Positions 17,724 to 27,396 are shown, numbered from the stretch's first letter. The stretch: 64,000 nucleotides of DNA from Echinicola soli (GCF_006575665.1 NZ_CP041253.1:1059501-1123500); one strand, 5' to 3'. The notes: a model not told the origin generated them from the letters alone. Program-made: numbers and translations.

Positions 17724-18992
17724 ATGAAAAGAGACCAGGTAATATTTGACCTTATCCAAAAAGAAGAAGACCGTCAAAAAAGAGGCATCGAGTTAATTGC
17801 TTCTGAAAATTTCACCAGCAAGCAGGTGATGGAAGCTGCCGGTAGTGTCCTGACCAACAAATATGCAGAGGGACTTCCAAAGAAGCGTTATTATGGAGGT
17901 TGTGAAGTCGTGGATGACATCGAGCAGATAGCCATTGACCGGGCGAAAGAGCTTTTTGGAGCTACTTGGGCAAATGTACAGCCACACTCAGGTGCACAGG
18001 CCAATGCCGCTGTATTTTTGGCCTGTTTGAATCCTGGTGACCATATTCTTGGTTTTGACCTTTCCCATGGTGGACACTTGACACACGGCTCTCCGGTAAA
18101 CTTCTCTGGTAAGAATTACAAGCCGCACTTCTATGGAGTCGAGGAAGAAACCGGTATCGTCGATATGGACAAAGTGGCCGAAAAGGCTCGCGAAGTAAAG
18201 CCCAAGCTGATCATCTGTGGTGCTTCTGCCTATAGCCGTGATTGGGATTATGCCCGATTCAGGGAGATTGCCGATGAAGTGGGCGCATTGCTGTTGGCAG
18301 ATATTTCACACCCTGCCGGATTGATAGCGCGGGGTCTCTTGAATGATCCCTTGGAGCATTGCCATATCGTGACCACGACCACGCACAAGACCCTCAGGGG
18401 CACCCGTGGTGGGCTGATCATGATGAGGGATGATTTTGAAAATCCTTTTGGCATCAAAAACCCCAAAGGAGAGCTGAGAAAAATGACCCAATTGCTGGAT
18501 TCTGCGGTATTCCCCGGCATGCAGGGTGGTCCTTTGGAGCACATCATTGCGGCCAAGGCTGTGGCTTTCCAAGAAGCCCTTTCTGACGAGTACATGGAGT
18601 ACATCCTCCAAGTGAAGAAAAATGCTTCCATGATGGCCGAGGCTTTCGTGGAAAAAGGTTATAAGCTGATTTCTGGTGGCACAGACAATCACCTGATGCT
18701 GATCGACCTGCGCAACAAGGACCTTTCCGGTAAAATCGCCGAAGAGACCCTGGGCAAGGTGGACATCACCATCAATAAAAACATGGTTCCTTTCGATACC
18801 CGTTCGCCATTTGTGACGTCCGGTATGCGAGTGGGCACCGCCGCCATTACCTCTCGTGGCCTGAAAGAGCAAGACATGACCAAGATCGTGGACTTGATCG
18901 ACAGGACATTAATGAACCATGAAGACGAGGCTGCCCTTGCTGAGATCAAGCAGGAAGTCAACGATTGGATGGTTCAATTTCCATTGTATTAA
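17724..18992 (+). CDS. glyA: Serine hydroxymethyltransferase
   Basis: 422 residues, full length. It converts serine and tetrahydrofolate to glycine and 5,10-methylene-tetrahydrofolate, the main source of one-carbon units. Family features: [10 protein letters not shown] near residue 25, [15 protein letters not shown] (~50-64), and the PLP lysine Lys222 in TTTHKTLRG. It leads an operon with tatC (16 bp downstream) and rpiB (12 bp further). Confidence 0.97.
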   Translation: MKRDQVIFDLIQKEEDRQKRGIELIASENFTSKQVMEAAGSVLTNKYAEGLPKKRYYGGCEVVDDIEQIAIDRAKELFGATWANVQPHSGAQANAAVFLACLNPGDHILGFDLSHGGHLTHGSPVNFSGKNYKPHFYGVEEETGIVDMDKVAEKAREVKPKLIICGASAYSRDWDYARFREIADEVGALLLADISHPAGLIARGLLNDPLEHCHIVTTTTHKTLRGTRGGLIMMRDDFENPFGIKNPKGELRKMTQLLDSAVFPGMQGGPLEHIIAAKAVAFQEALSDEYMEYILQVKKNASMMAEAFVEKGYKLISGGTDNHLMLIDLRNKDLSGKIAEETLGKVDITINKNMVPFDTRSPFVTSGMRVGTAAITSRGLKEQDMTKIVDLIDRTLMNHEDEAALAEIKQEVNDWMVQFPLY

Positions 18993-19008
18993 GTAAACTA
19001 GAAATTAC

Positions 19009-19851
19009 GTGGCATTAGATCAATACCGGGAAGAGGAGGAAGAAGAAGGAATGTCGTTTTTGGACCACCTAGAGCAATTGCGTTGGCATTTGGTCCGGTC
19101 CGTAGCAGCTGTTCTGATTTTCTCCGTACTAGCTTTCCTTTCTAAGAGTTTTGTTTTTGGACAGGTGATTTTGGGGCCATCCAAGGTGGAATTTTTCACC
19201 TACAGGATGCTTTGCAAGGTTTCTGAAGCCCTGAATATCCCGGCGTTGTGTATAGATGAGCTGCCTTTTATCCTTCAGAGTAGGCAGATGACGGGGCAGT
19301 TTTCCATGCACATGACCTCCAGTTTGGTGGTCGGTCTGATCGTGGCTTTCCCGTATGTTTTCTGGGAAGTGTGGCGGTTTATCAGTCCGGGGCTCTATTC
19401 CAAGGAAAGAAATGCAGCCAGAGGGGCGGTGTTCTTTGTAAGTTTGCTGTTCTTTATGGGCGCTGCTTTCGGATATTATATCCTATCCCCACTGTCCATT
19501 AATTTCCTGTCGCATTATCGACTGGATCCATCCATTGCCAATGAGTTTGATATCACTTCGTATATCTCCACCTTGGTGATGTTGGTATTGGCCTCGGCGG
19601 TGATGTTCCAGCTTCCCGTGGTGATTTACTTCCTGTCCATGTCGGGACTGGTAAATGCTGCCATGCTGAAATCCTACAGAAGGCATGCCATCGTGGTCAT
19701 CCTATTGCTATCGGCAATAATCACTCCGCCGGATGTAATCAGTCAGCTGTTGATTGCCATGCCGATATTGGTGTTGTATGAAGCAGGAATTATGATTGCC
19801 AAGCGGCTGGAGCGAAGACGACGGGAAGAACGAGAGGAAGAAGATTATTAA
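19009..19851 (+). CDS. tatC: Sec-independent protein translocase TatC
   Basis: 280 residues from a GTG start 16 bp after glyA; the first ATG (MSFLDHL, 14 codons on) is an alternative. Signature MSFLDHLEQLRWHL at the N-terminus and FPYVFWEVWRFISPGLY (~residues 113-129) match TatC; six transmembrane helices follow the usual spacing. TatC is the receptor for folded proteins carrying twin-arginine signals. An extended insert in the first periplasmic loop (residues ~50-95) is normal in Bacteroidota. No tatA/tatB is in the window. The charged tail (RRRREEREEED) is cytosolic. Confidence 0.95.
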   Translation: MALDQYREEEEEEGMSFLDHLEQLRWHLVRSVAAVLIFSVLAFLSKSFVFGQVILGPSKVEFFTYRMLCKVSEALNIPALCIDELPFILQSRQMTGQFSMHMTSSLVVGLIVAFPYVFWEVWRFISPGLYSKERNAARGAVFFVSLLFFMGAAFGYYILSPLSINFLSHYRLDPSIANEFDITSYISTLVMLVLASAVMFQLPVVIYFLSMSGLVNAAMLKSYRRHAIVVILLLSAIITPPDVISQLLIAMPILVLYEAGIMIAKRLERRRREEREEEDY

Positions 19852-19863
19852 TCCATATCAATC

Positions 19864-20301
19864 ATGTCAAAAAAAATAGCCATCGGCGGTGACCACGCCG
19901 GATTTGATTACAAACAGCAATTAGTGGCCTATCTGGAAGCGGAAGGTTATGAGGTGAAGGACTTCGGACCTTTTTCAGATGCTTCCGTGGATTATCCGGA
20001 TTATGTCCATCCTTTGTGTGATGCCATCGAAACCGGGGAGTTTAAGCAGGGCATCGTGGTCTGCGGTAGCGGCAATGGTGTCGCCATCACGGCCAATAAA
20101 CACCAAGGTATCCGTGCAGCCATCTGCTGGAACACCGACCTGGCTGCACTCAGCCGCCAGCACAATGATGCCAATGTGATCTCTATCCCCGCGAGGTTTG
20201 TCCCCTATGAATTGGCCCAGGAAATGGTAGGCACCTTCCTAAGCACGGAATTCGAAGGCGGAAGACATGCTAACCGGGTGAATAAGATCGCTTGTAAATA
20301 A
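19864..20301 (+). CDS. rpiB: Ribose-5-phosphate isomerase B
   Basis: 145 residues, full length. It interconverts ribose-5-phosphate and ribulose-5-phosphate in the pentose phosphate pathway. GGDHAGF at residues 8-14 holds the His/Asp pair for ring opening, and Cys67 in VVCGSGNG is the catalytic base of the RpiB class. The C-terminal EGGRHANRV completes the site. Last gene of glyA-tatC-rpiB; a strong terminator follows after ~80 bp. Confidence 0.96.
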   Translation: MSKKIAIGGDHAGFDYKQQLVAYLEAEGYEVKDFGPFSDASVDYPDYVHPLCDAIETGEFKQGIVVCGSGNGVAITANKHQGIRAAICWNTDLAALSRQHNDANVISIPARFVPYELAQEMVGTFLSTEFEGGRHANRVNKIACK

Positions 20302-20384
20302 TCGGAAAATGGCCGCCAAAGCGTTGGCTAAGACTGAAGGTGCAAAGCCTAATGTTTAGGGGGCTGAAATTATAATAAAAATAG

Positions 20385-20420
20385 AAAAGCCTTGCAGCTG
20401 TTAGTAGCTGCAAGGCTTTT
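20385..20420. terminator. Bidirectional intrinsic terminator between rpiB and the OMP gene
   Basis: AAAAGCCTTGCAGCT (20385-20399), loop GTTAGT, AGCTGCAAGGCTTTT (20406-20420): a perfect 15-bp stem with a T run on both strands. It serves the converging glyA operon and the minus-strand gene. Confidence 0.92.
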
Positions 20421-20442
20421 TGTATTAGGCATTAAACGTCTT

Positions 20443-20877
20443 TTAGCGGAACGTATATTTTAGACCGATTCCGGCACGGAGGTAGGCAGTATCTGCATTG
20501 GGAATAAACAGTGGACTCGTCTCCAACAGAAAGCCAAAATTCCTGGTAGCGGGGAATGGTTTCACCAACACGCCCAATGGAATTCCGAAATAGCCTGAGC
20601 TTCCTTCACCGACATTGATGATCCCGGCATGGACGCCGCTGTAAAAATTCACTTCTTCCTTCTGGATAAAATTGTACCCAAAAGTACCTTCAATATCCAC
20701 CTCGTTGCCACCTTCCAGTCGGCCTTCGCCAAACATCTTTTTGTCCGGATCACTCCCGATGGCAAGGTAGGTGCCGAAATTTTGCTGGTAAATACCAACA
20801 CTGACTTGTGCCTTGGACTCTTCATGTTGCAGTAGTAAAAATACTGTCAATGCTGCGAATAATAACTTTTTCATCAT
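20443..20877 (-). CDS. Predicted outer-membrane beta-barrel protein
   Basis: 144 residues, family not recognised. A signal peptide is clear (KKLLFAALTVFLLLQHEESKAQ, cleavage after AQ). The mature part alternates short hydrophobic beta strands (FGYNFIQKEEVNFYSGVHAG, AYLRAGIGLKYTFR) and ends in an aromatic-plus-Arg strand, the pattern of small outer-membrane barrels. Two ATG codons are adjacent; either may be used. Its 3' end is at the bidirectional terminator. Confidence 0.7.
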   Translation of the reverse strand: MMKKLLFAALTVFLLLQHEESKAQVSVGIYQQNFGTYLAIGSDPDKKMFGEGRLEGGNEVDIEGTFGYNFIQKEEVNFYSGVHAGIINVGEGSSGYFGIPLGVLVKPFPATRNFGFLLETSPLFIPNADTAYLRAGIGLKYTFR

Positions 20878-21030
20878 GTATTACTTGGTTTAATTTGGTT
20901 CAGCTTAACAAACACTTTGCCATTTTTATGGCCCTGACAAAAGTTTTGGGAATGATATAAATCATGTTCACTGGCCGGCTATGTATGGGTCCCATAACAG
21001 GAGGCAAAGGAATAGTGTGTTTTCGAATGC

Positions 21031-21073
21031 GTTTACGAGGATTACAAATCCCGAACAGCGGAACCGCGTAAAC
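21031..21073. repeat. Inverted repeat with 'gaggattacaaatcc' core
   Basis: GTTTACG (21031-21037) pairs with CGTAAAC (21067-21073). The interior AGGATTACAAATCCCGAACAG is a phrase common in Bacteroidota intergenic repeats. It lies in the 298-bp gene-free gap between the OMP gene and udk; nothing else is evident there. Confidence 0.5.
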
Positions 21074-21175
21074 AGCTGTAGCGTATAACGGGCAAGCGTT
21101 CGTCCTTTTCTTTGGAATCTCCTTCTAAGGTTAAGCTTTCAAACGTTCCAACCCACAAATAGCGCTGATTTTCTC

Positions 21176-21808
21176 TCAAATACAAGGTTGGTTGTTGATC
21201 TTTTCCTTGAGGAAAATCCTGACCATTTCCAGGCCATTGTCAAAACTGTCATTGTTGGGGATGATCAGGTCGGCATCGTGCTTGGAAGGATCAATATATT
21301 TTTCATAGGTAGGCATGACATGCTTTTCGTAGCGGTAGAGCACATCATCGAGGTCATAGCCCCGCTCTACTTTGTCCCGCACGATCCTTCGTTTCAGCTT
21401 GATATAATCCTTGGCGTCGATAAAGACCTTCAGGTCCAGCAGGTTGGTCAATTTGGGGGAATACAGCACAAAAATACCTTCTACCACTACAACAGGAGCG
21501 GGCTTAAACTCCAGCATCTGCGGAGTCTTTGCGGGGTTGTTAAAGGTGTATTCCTGGCGAAAAACATGCTCCCCACGCTGAATCTTTTTGATATCCTCCG
21601 CATAAGCATCAAAATCAAACGAAAAAGGTGTGTCGTAATTTTCTACCCCCTCCTCATCCAGCGGTTGTTGGTCGATCGGCTTATAATAATTGTCCTGGGA
21701 AATGAGGCAGACTTCTCCCGGGTCGAAGCTTTGCAGCAACCTGCTTAGGAAAAGGGTTTTGCCAGAGGCACTTCCCCCCGTGATACCAACGATATAAGGC
21801 TTTCTCAT
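21176..21808 (-). CDS. udk: Uridine kinase
   Basis: 210 residues from the ATG at 21808 (MRKPYIVGI); the longer frame upstream is intergenic repeat sequence. Walker A is GGSASGKT (residues 10-17); the nucleoside-binding segments SQDNYYK and ENYDTPFSFDFD follow, then VVEGIFVLY and the lid RRIVRDKVERG. It phosphorylates uridine (and cytidine) in pyrimidine salvage. Same strand as rdgB, 144 bp downstream of it, with a repeat fragment in between. Confidence 0.93.
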   Translation of the reverse strand: MRKPYIVGITGGSASGKTLFLSRLLQSFDPGEVCLISQDNYYKPIDQQPLDEEGVENYDTPFSFDFDAYAEDIKKIQRGEHVFRQEYTFNNPAKTPQMLEFKPAPVVVVEGIFVLYSPKLTNLLDLKVFIDAKDYIKLKRRIVRDKVERGYDLDDVLYRYEKHVMPTYEKYIDPSKHDADLIIPNNDSFDNGLEMVRIFLKEKINNQPCI

Positions 21809-21867
21809 GGAGTTACAATTTCTTGCAAAGGCACAGTTATTATTAATGTAAGTATAGCGGAACAACT

Positions 21868-21915
21868 TATAATTCATTGCGAACGATGCGACAGCAAAGT
21901 GAAGCAATGTCCTCG
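21868..21915. repeat. Fragment of the 'cattgcgaa' intergenic repeat between udk and rdgB
   Basis: CATTGCGAACGATGCGACAG and AGTGAAGCAATGTCCTCG are recognisable parts of the repeat family also seen at 10458, 31826 and 51073. Only about half an element is left. Confidence 0.5.
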
Positions 21916-21952
21916 TGAATATATACTTGCGTTGCCAATAAAAGGTGAAGTG

Positions 21953-22531
21953 CTAGCGATAGCTGTTCAGGAAGTGAATGAGCTTGCGTACGGCCTTTCC
22001 ACGGTGACTGATCTCATTTTTCTGCTCCATGCTGAGCTCGGCGAAAGTCTCCTCGTAATCTTCGGGACGAAATACCGGGTCATAGCCAAATCCTCCATCG
22101 CCTTTCCTTTCTTGTATGATCTCACCCTTTGCCACTCCCTCAAAACTGTATTCCTTGCCGTCTAGGATCAATGCGATCACGGTTCTGAATTGAGCCTTAC
22201 GGTCGGTTTTGCCCTGCATGTTCTTGAGCAATAGCGCTACATTGCGTTCATCGCTACGGGGTTCACCGGCATACCTGCCGGAATATACTCCAGGTGCTCC
22301 TTCCAGCGCAACTACTTCCAGCCCTGTGTCATCAGCAAAACAGCTTACCCCGTAATTTTCGAAGACATGTCGTGCTTTCTGGAAGGCATTGAAGTCCAAG
22401 GTATCACCCGTTTCGGGCAGTTCCTCTTCGTAGCCGATTTCCTTCAGCGAGACAATGGTGAAATCCTTGCCCAAAGCGGCCTTTACTTCTTCGATCTTTT
22501 TAGGATTATTGGTAGCAAAACAAATTTTCAT
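21953..22531 (-). CDS. rdgB: XTP/dITP diphosphatase (non-canonical purine NTPase)
   Basis: 192 residues from the ATG at 22531 (MKICFATNN). It removes deaminated purine nucleotides (dITP, XTP) to protect DNA. The Ham1/RdgB motifs are all there: ATNNPKKIEEV (7-17), the substrate site SCFADDTGLEV (~residues 65-75) with catalytic Asp, PGVYSGRYAG, and GDGGFGYDPVF with SHRGKA at the end. An in-frame upstream extension reads into a repeat element and is not real. Confidence 0.94.
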   Translation of the reverse strand: MKICFATNNPKKIEEVKAALGKDFTIVSLKEIGYEEELPETGDTLDFNAFQKARHVFENYGVSCFADDTGLEVVALEGAPGVYSGRYAGEPRSDERNVALLLKNMQGKTDRKAQFRTVIALILDGKEYSFEGVAKGEIIQERKGDGGFGYDPVFRPEDYEETFAELSMEQKNEISHRGKAVRKLIHFLNSYR

Positions 22532-23019
22532 GTTACAAAAATAAGTAAAATTTTTCCGAAGCGAAGTAAGGTACTGTTTTATATTACAGGGTGGATCAGG
22601 AGTGACAAATGCCGTTGGCATGAAAGCTTGGAGATCGTAATAAACACGGATATCTTCCAATGCACAGCAAGTGCATCGTCTTCTATTTGTATTTGATGTA
22701 ATGTACCTACGGCATATGATGCGATCATAGTATTCTATCCCTTACAAGCTTGCCTACTAAATGGCGGGGCAGACAAATCAACTTTGTATAAGCAAAATAA
22801 AAAGCTATTATCTCTCCAAAACGCCAGTTACTTGAAAGGACCAATTACTGGTCAAATCAAAAGGAAACATTTGTGTCTTCGAGTCTTTATGACAATGTTT
22901 ACTTTTTTCTATACTCAAATTATTTTCCATATTAATAGGCTAACTGACTTTTGAGATAACCCCTAACATTTTTTCTTTTAAAATGCTTTTGTTTTAAAAA
23001 ATGGCTACATTTGCTGTCT
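22532..23019. other. 488-bp gene-free interval: repeat element, half-site of the array repeat, promoter
   Basis: 22606-22735 holds an element with AATGCCGTTGGCATGAAAGC at one end and GTACCTACGGCAT at the other, related to 17408-17500. 22839-22853 is the dyad GACCAATTACTGGTC (a near copy of 15275-15289). 22870-22893 (TTTGTGTCTTCGAGTCTT...) is a diverged half copy of the head of the tandem-array repeat. No open frame is supported. Confidence 0.55.
23006..23013 (+). promoter_or_regulatory. -7 box TACATTTG before the small membrane-protein gene
   Basis: An exact TAnnTTTG box ending 7 bp before the ATG at 23020, so the transcript would start at or next to the start codon (leaderless or nearly so). 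A TTTTG lies 14 bp further upstream, closer than the usual -33 spacing. Confidence 0.5.
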
Positions 23020-23397
23020 ATGAATGGTAAGAAAGGCGCAAAAAGAAATATAATTCACGAAAGGATGGTCATCCTTTTAGTGGCTATTTGCTGCTTTATC
23101 ATTTCCAATTCTCAGTATTTTTTGAGTTCGACGGATAAGCCACTAGACGGTGACCGCATCGAATACTCCCGGCATTCCGGGGATGAAGATCAGGACAATC
23201 AGACGTTTTTGGACGTCGCTACTGACGCAGTCGTTGTTCCCTTTGCGAGCTTGGTGGCTGAGAGCACGATGAAGCTGATCTATGAAATCATAGGTTTTGA
23301 ACAGCAACGTGCTGTGCCCGAAGCGACGAAGGCACGATATCCAAGTCTTTTTTTAGAAGTACTATTGGAGCAGATCGTGGCTCCCAATGCGCCGTAG
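23020..23397 (+). CDS. Hypothetical small membrane protein upstream of secDF
   Basis: 125 residues, not recognised. One hydrophobic helix lies at ~17-33 (MVILLVAICCFIISNSQYF), possibly a signal anchor, followed by an acidic stretch (HSGDEDQDNQ) and an amphipathic C-terminal region (VVVPFASLVAESTMKLIYEIIGFEQQ). The ATG at 23020 is used. It ends 102 bp before secDF on the same strand. A role with the Sec machinery is only suggested by position. Confidence 0.65.
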   Translation: MNGKKGAKRNIIHERMVILLVAICCFIISNSQYFLSSTDKPLDGDRIEYSRHSGDEDQDNQTFLDVATDAVVVPFASLVAESTMKLIYEIIGFEQQRAVPEATKARYPSLFLEVLLEQIVAPNAP

Positions 23398-23499
23398 AGT
23401 TACTTTTTCATCCCGCTAGCAGCAGGCTTATACACCTGCTGATCATTATCCATTGAATTTCAATCAACAATAATTATAGTTATTTCATTTAAGTAAATC

Positions 23500-26466
23500 A
23501 TGCAAAATAAAGGGATCATTGTGTTTTTGACAGTGATTGTTACAGCATTGTGCTTGTACTATCTGTCATTTACCTACGTTTCGAGTAATGTCCAGAAGGA
23601 CGCGATCGCCTATGCGACAGACGCAGAAGGCAATCTTGATTTCGCAAAAAAACAATCTTACCTGGATTCGATCTGGCGCGAGCCGGTGTATAACTTTCTG
23701 GGCATAGAATACACCTTTAAAGAAGTGAAAGAGACCGAGCTTGGACTTGGGCTGGACCTTCAGGGAGGTATGCACGTTACCTTGGCGGTTTCTCCAGTGG
23801 AGATTGTAAAAGGCCTTGCCGGAAACAGCAAGAACGAAGCATTCAATGCAGCAGTGGACGAGGCAGAAGCACTAAACAGAACTTCCAATGAGAAGTATGT
23901 GGATCTTTTCTATGATGCCTGGAAAGAAAAATCCGGTGGCAAGCAATTGAACACCATCTATGCTACTGCTGCCAACCGTGGAAGGATTTCCTTGGAAACT
24001 TCCGACAGTGAAATCCTAAGCATCATCGATGAAGAAGTGGAAAATGCCATCGACCGTTCTTTCAATATCCTGAGAACGCGTATTGACCGTTTTGGTACAT
24101 CGCAGCCTAATATCCAACGAATCCAAGGTACAGGCAGAATCCAAATCGAGCTGCCAGGTGTGGATAACCAAGAACGGGTAAGGAACTTGCTTCAGGGAGT
24201 GGCCAAGCTGCAGTTTTGGAGAGTGGCCGAGATTGATGAATACGGTGATGCCCTGCAAAGAATCAACGCGGCATTGGTGGCCGAGGCAAAAACCAACAAG
24301 CCTGCTGCGGCATCGGCAGAAGCAGATTCCACTGGAGCTGCATCAGACACGACTATGACCGATCTGGAGCGTCAGCTAGCGGAAGGTGGCGATGAGACCG
24401 ACTCGCTATCCTCGGAAGTCTCTCCTCTTTTCTCACTTTTGAAGGCGAACTATGGGTTGGTTTATGACGTGAAGGATACCGTTACCATTAACAGAATCCT
24501 GAACAGAGAAGACATCAAACCACTACTTCCACGTGGACTGACGTTTATGTGGTCAGTGAAGCCTCGTGAAGTAGAGGGAGAAGAACTCCTCGAGCTTCAT
24601 GCGATGGAAACACCAAGAGGTACAGAGCAGGCTCCCTTGGAAGGTGATGTGATCACTGATGCCAAGCAAGTGCTCGACCAAAGCTCCAACCCTGCAGTAA
24701 GCATGAGCATGAATGCAGACGGTGCTAGAAAATGGAGAAAAATGACTGCCGAAAATATCGGTAGAAGGATTGCCGTGGTACTGGATAATTATGTCTACAC
24801 AGCACCAAATATTCTTGGAGAGATCCCAGGCGGCCAATCAGAAATTACCGGTAACTTCACCATTGAAGAAGCCAAGGATTTGGCCAATATCTTGAAGTCA
24901 GGTACTTTGCCTGCACCTACTAATATCGTAGAAGAAGCGATCATCGGCCCGACATTGGGCAAAGAAGCACAGGCCCAGGGTATCAATTCCATGGTGGCCG
25001 GTTTGGTGATTGTGGTGCTGTTTATGATTGCGTATTACGCCAAAGGTGGTTTTGTGGCCATCGCAGCATTGGTGTTCAATATCTTCTTTATCCTGGGGAT
25101 CCTTGCGCAGCTGGGCACAGCACTTACCCTGCCAGGTATCGCAGGTATCGTACTGACCATCGGTATGTCCATCGATGCCAATGTACTGATCTTCGAAAGG
25201 ATCAAAGAAGAACTGGCAGCTGGAGCTGGTTTGTTACAGGCTATTACCAGTGGGTATAATAAGGCTTTCAGTGCCATCCTTGACTCCAACGTGACCACGT
25301 TCCTGACCGGAGCCATTCTTTACGCCCTTGGTCAAGGCCCTGTGAAAGGATTTGCGATTGTATTGATGATCGGTATTGCTTCCTCCTTCTTCTCTTCAGT
25401 ATTCATCACACGGGTAATTGTGTACTGGATGAGCAAAAAAGGGGAGAAAAGCAAAATCTCCTTTACTTCGCCATTCTCCAAAAACCTGTTCAGTGATCTG
25501 AGTATTGACTTCCTTGGTAAGCGAAAAGTGGCGTACCTGATTTCTACCGGTATCATCGTCATCGGTCTTGCCTTTGCGGCGATCAACGGATTGAAATTTG
25601 GTGTGGATTTCACGGGCGGTAGATCTTATATAGTCGAATTTGCCGAGCCGGTGGCTGCATCTGAACTGAAGACTGGGCTCGACAAGGCTTTTGACGGCTC
25701 TGTAGAAGCCAAGACTTACGGGTCCAATAATGTTATCAAAATCACCACTTCTTACCTGATCAATGACGATTCTGATGAGGCCAATAGCGAAGTAGCGACC
25801 AAAGTACGTGAAGGCATCGCTACTATAACGGGCTTTAACTTCGTCAATGATATAGCCCAGATGGATGACAGTTCTTTTGCCATCACCGGTTCTTCGAAGG
25901 TAGGTGCCACTGTGGCAGATGATATCAAGAACTCCTCCATGGAGGCCATGTTCTTTGCCTTGGTGGCCATCTTCTTGTACATCCTCTTGAGGTTCCGTAA
26001 GTGGCAGTATTCACTGGCTTCCATCATTGCCTTGGCCCACGACACCTTGTTTGTGGTAGCTGCTTTTGCTATTGCCAGTGCCTTTGGGGCTACATTCGAA
26101 ATCGACCAGGTATTTATCGCGGCGATGCTAACTGTTATCGGTTACTCTATAAATGATACGGTGATTGTATTTGACCGTATTCGGGAAAACATCTCTAACC
26201 GCGGTACTTCTAAATTGGTTAGAATGTTTAACGATGCCATCAACCAAACCATGGCCAGAACATTGATCACTTCATTCACTACCATAATCGTGGTGATTGT
26301 ATTGCTGATCTTTGGTGGTGAAGTCCTGAGAGGATTCTCGTTTGCTTTGTTTGTTGGGGTATTGGTCGGAACTTACTCTTCCATCTACATCGCTACACCG
26401 ATTGTAGTAGACTTGATGAAGAGAGAAATCGAACAAGAAAAAGAAGAAAGCCAAAAGGTAGCTTAA
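23500..26466 (+). CDS. secDF: Protein translocase subunit SecDF (fused)
   Basis: 988 residues: SecD (about 1-650) and SecF (about 680-988) in one chain, the usual form in Bacteroidota. Each half has six transmembrane helices. SecD shows GLGLDLQGGMHV near residue 85 and the IGMSIDANVLIFERIKEE helix; SecF shows GVDFTGGRSY and TVIGYSINDTVIVFDRIRE. The large periplasmic P1 domain (residues ~100-440) has a low-complexity Ala/Ser/Asp insert near 265-310. SecDF uses the proton gradient to pull preproteins through SecYEG. A strong terminator follows. Confidence 0.97.
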   Translation: MQNKGIIVFLTVIVTALCLYYLSFTYVSSNVQKDAIAYATDAEGNLDFAKKQSYLDSIWREPVYNFLGIEYTFKEVKETELGLGLDLQGGMHVTLAVSPVEIVKGLAGNSKNEAFNAAVDEAEALNRTSNEKYVDLFYDAWKEKSGGKQLNTIYATAANRGRISLETSDSEILSIIDEEVENAIDRSFNILRTRIDRFGTSQPNIQRIQGTGRIQIELPGVDNQERVRNLLQGVAKLQFWRVAEIDEYGDALQRINAALVAEAKTNKPAAASAEADSTGAASDTTMTDLERQLAEGGDETDSLSSEVSPLFSLLKANYGLVYDVKDTVTINRILNREDIKPLLPRGLTFMWSVKPREVEGEELLELHAMETPRGTEQAPLEGDVITDAKQVLDQSSNPAVSMSMNADGARKWRKMTAENIGRRIAVVLDNYVYTAPNILGEIPGGQSEITGNFTIEEAKDLANILKSGTLPAPTNIVEEAIIGPTLGKEAQAQGINSMVAGLVIVVLFMIAYYAKGGFVAIAALVFNIFFILGILAQLGTALTLPGIAGIVLTIGMSIDANVLIFERIKEELAAGAGLLQAITSGYNKAFSAILDSNVTTFLTGAILYALGQGPVKGFAIVLMIGIASSFFSSVFITRVIVYWMSKKGEKSKISFTSPFSKNLFSDLSIDFLGKRKVAYLISTGIIVIGLAFAAINGLKFGVDFTGGRSYIVEFAEPVAASELKTGLDKAFDGSVEAKTYGSNNVIKITTSYLINDDSDEANSEVATKVREGIATITGFNFVNDIAQMDDSSFAITGSSKVGATVADDIKNSSMEAMFFALVAIFLYILLRFRKWQYSLASIIALAHDTLFVVAAFAIASAFGATFEIDQVFIAAMLTVIGYSINDTVIVFDRIRENISNRGTSKLVRMFNDAINQTMARTLITSFTTIIVVIVLLIFGGEVLRGFSFALFVGVLVGTYSSIYIATPIVVDLMKREIEQEKEESQKVA

Positions 26467-26491
26467 TAGCCTGCCGTTTTACATAAGTTAT

Positions 26492-26525
26492 AGGGCACCT
26501 TGTCTATTGGCAGGGTGCCCTTTTT
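26492..26525 (+). terminator. Intrinsic terminator after secDF
   Basis: AGGGCACC (26492-26499) and GGTGCCCT (26514-26521) form an 8-bp stem with a 14-nt loop, followed by TTTT. Confidence 0.9.
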
Positions 26526-26730
26526 ACTTGCACGCCGTGCATATATTATTTACTGAATTGGTAGTACCCTACTTTTCACTTGATCCAACAATTCTCATTC
26601 TTACAGGCTAAAAATACCATGATCATGGTATTTTCCCCTAATTATTAAGCGGTTACCTTAGCATATTGGAAGAAATCAATTATAAATCTATCCTTGTCTT
26701 TAGGTTAGATTTTAATGTAGGGGGAAATTT

Positions 26731-27396
26731 ATGAGTCAAACCGCATATTTAGGGGTCATTCTTTGCAGTTTAGTGGGAGGAATGATCTGCTATTTCTATA
26801 ACAAACCAACTTACAAGTCTACTCACAAATTACTACTAATTACACTCTTGTTTGTGTTTTTGCTGGAAGCAGTGGGTGAATATACAGCCAGTAAACAAAT
26901 CAATAATCTATTGCTTTATAATGTTTGCTGGATCTATGTTGAGTCTTATCTTATTGTCTACTACTTTACCCTATTAGAGCATAAGAAAAAACTAAAGAGG
27001 TTATATTTTGTGCTTTTTGGTGTAGTTTTGATTTGGAGCCTATATAATTCCATGGCTATTCAGCCAATCCAGGCTCATTTCCAATATTACAGTTTGCTTC
27101 CTATGGGCTTGCTTATACTGGGATTGTCGGCCAGGTTTTTCTACAGTGTGATTAGCTTGGAAAAATATCCACAATCTGATTTGCTGAGCATCCCACATTT
27201 ATGGATTGTGGCATTTATTACTTTCTTTTATGCCGAAGCACTTACCTTGTTTGGATTTATGGAGTTTTATGCTGCTGCCAACATAGAGATTATCATTGCC
27301 TGGACAAAACTGAACAGGGTTTTAGCAGGAGTCATGTACCTTTCTTTTGGACTGGCCTTTTATACGCCCTACCTTTTTGAGGAGAAATATGCTTAA
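26731..27396 (+). CDS. Seven-helix membrane protein, paralogue A (unknown function)
   Basis: 221 residues, almost all hydrophobic, with about seven transmembrane helices. It is a clear paralogue of the gene at 28197: both share LLxYNVxxxYxE (helix 3), YYF/YFYRL, a SIPHLWI or SVPEFWI motif before helix 6, and a C-terminal LNRVLAGVMYLSFGLAFYTP (versus VNRFLAGLMYLIFGFAFYAP). No catalytic motif is seen. AGGGGGAAATTT before the ATG is an unusually good Shine-Dalgarno-like stretch for this phylum. The layout recalls input modules of sensor systems, and a kinase gene follows paralogue B. Function unknown. Confidence 0.75.
   Translation: MSQTAYLGVILCSLVGGMICYFYNKPTYKSTHKLLLITLLFVFLLEAVGEYTASKQINNLLLYNVCWIYVESYLIVYYFTLLEHKKKLKRLYFVLFGVVLIWSLYNSMAIQPIQAHFQYYSLLPMGLLILGLSARFFYSVISLEKYPQSDLLSIPHLWIVAFITFFYAEALTLFGFMEFYAAANIEIIIAWTKLNRVLAGVMYLSFGLAFYTPYLFEEKYA

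Noticed and set aside
21809..21907. N-terminal extension of uridine kinase
   Set aside because: Read from an intergenic repeat fragment; the family starts just before the Walker A motif.
22532..22660. N-terminal extension of RdgB
   Set aside because: The extra residues are read from a repeat element; the family starts with the MKICFATNN segment.
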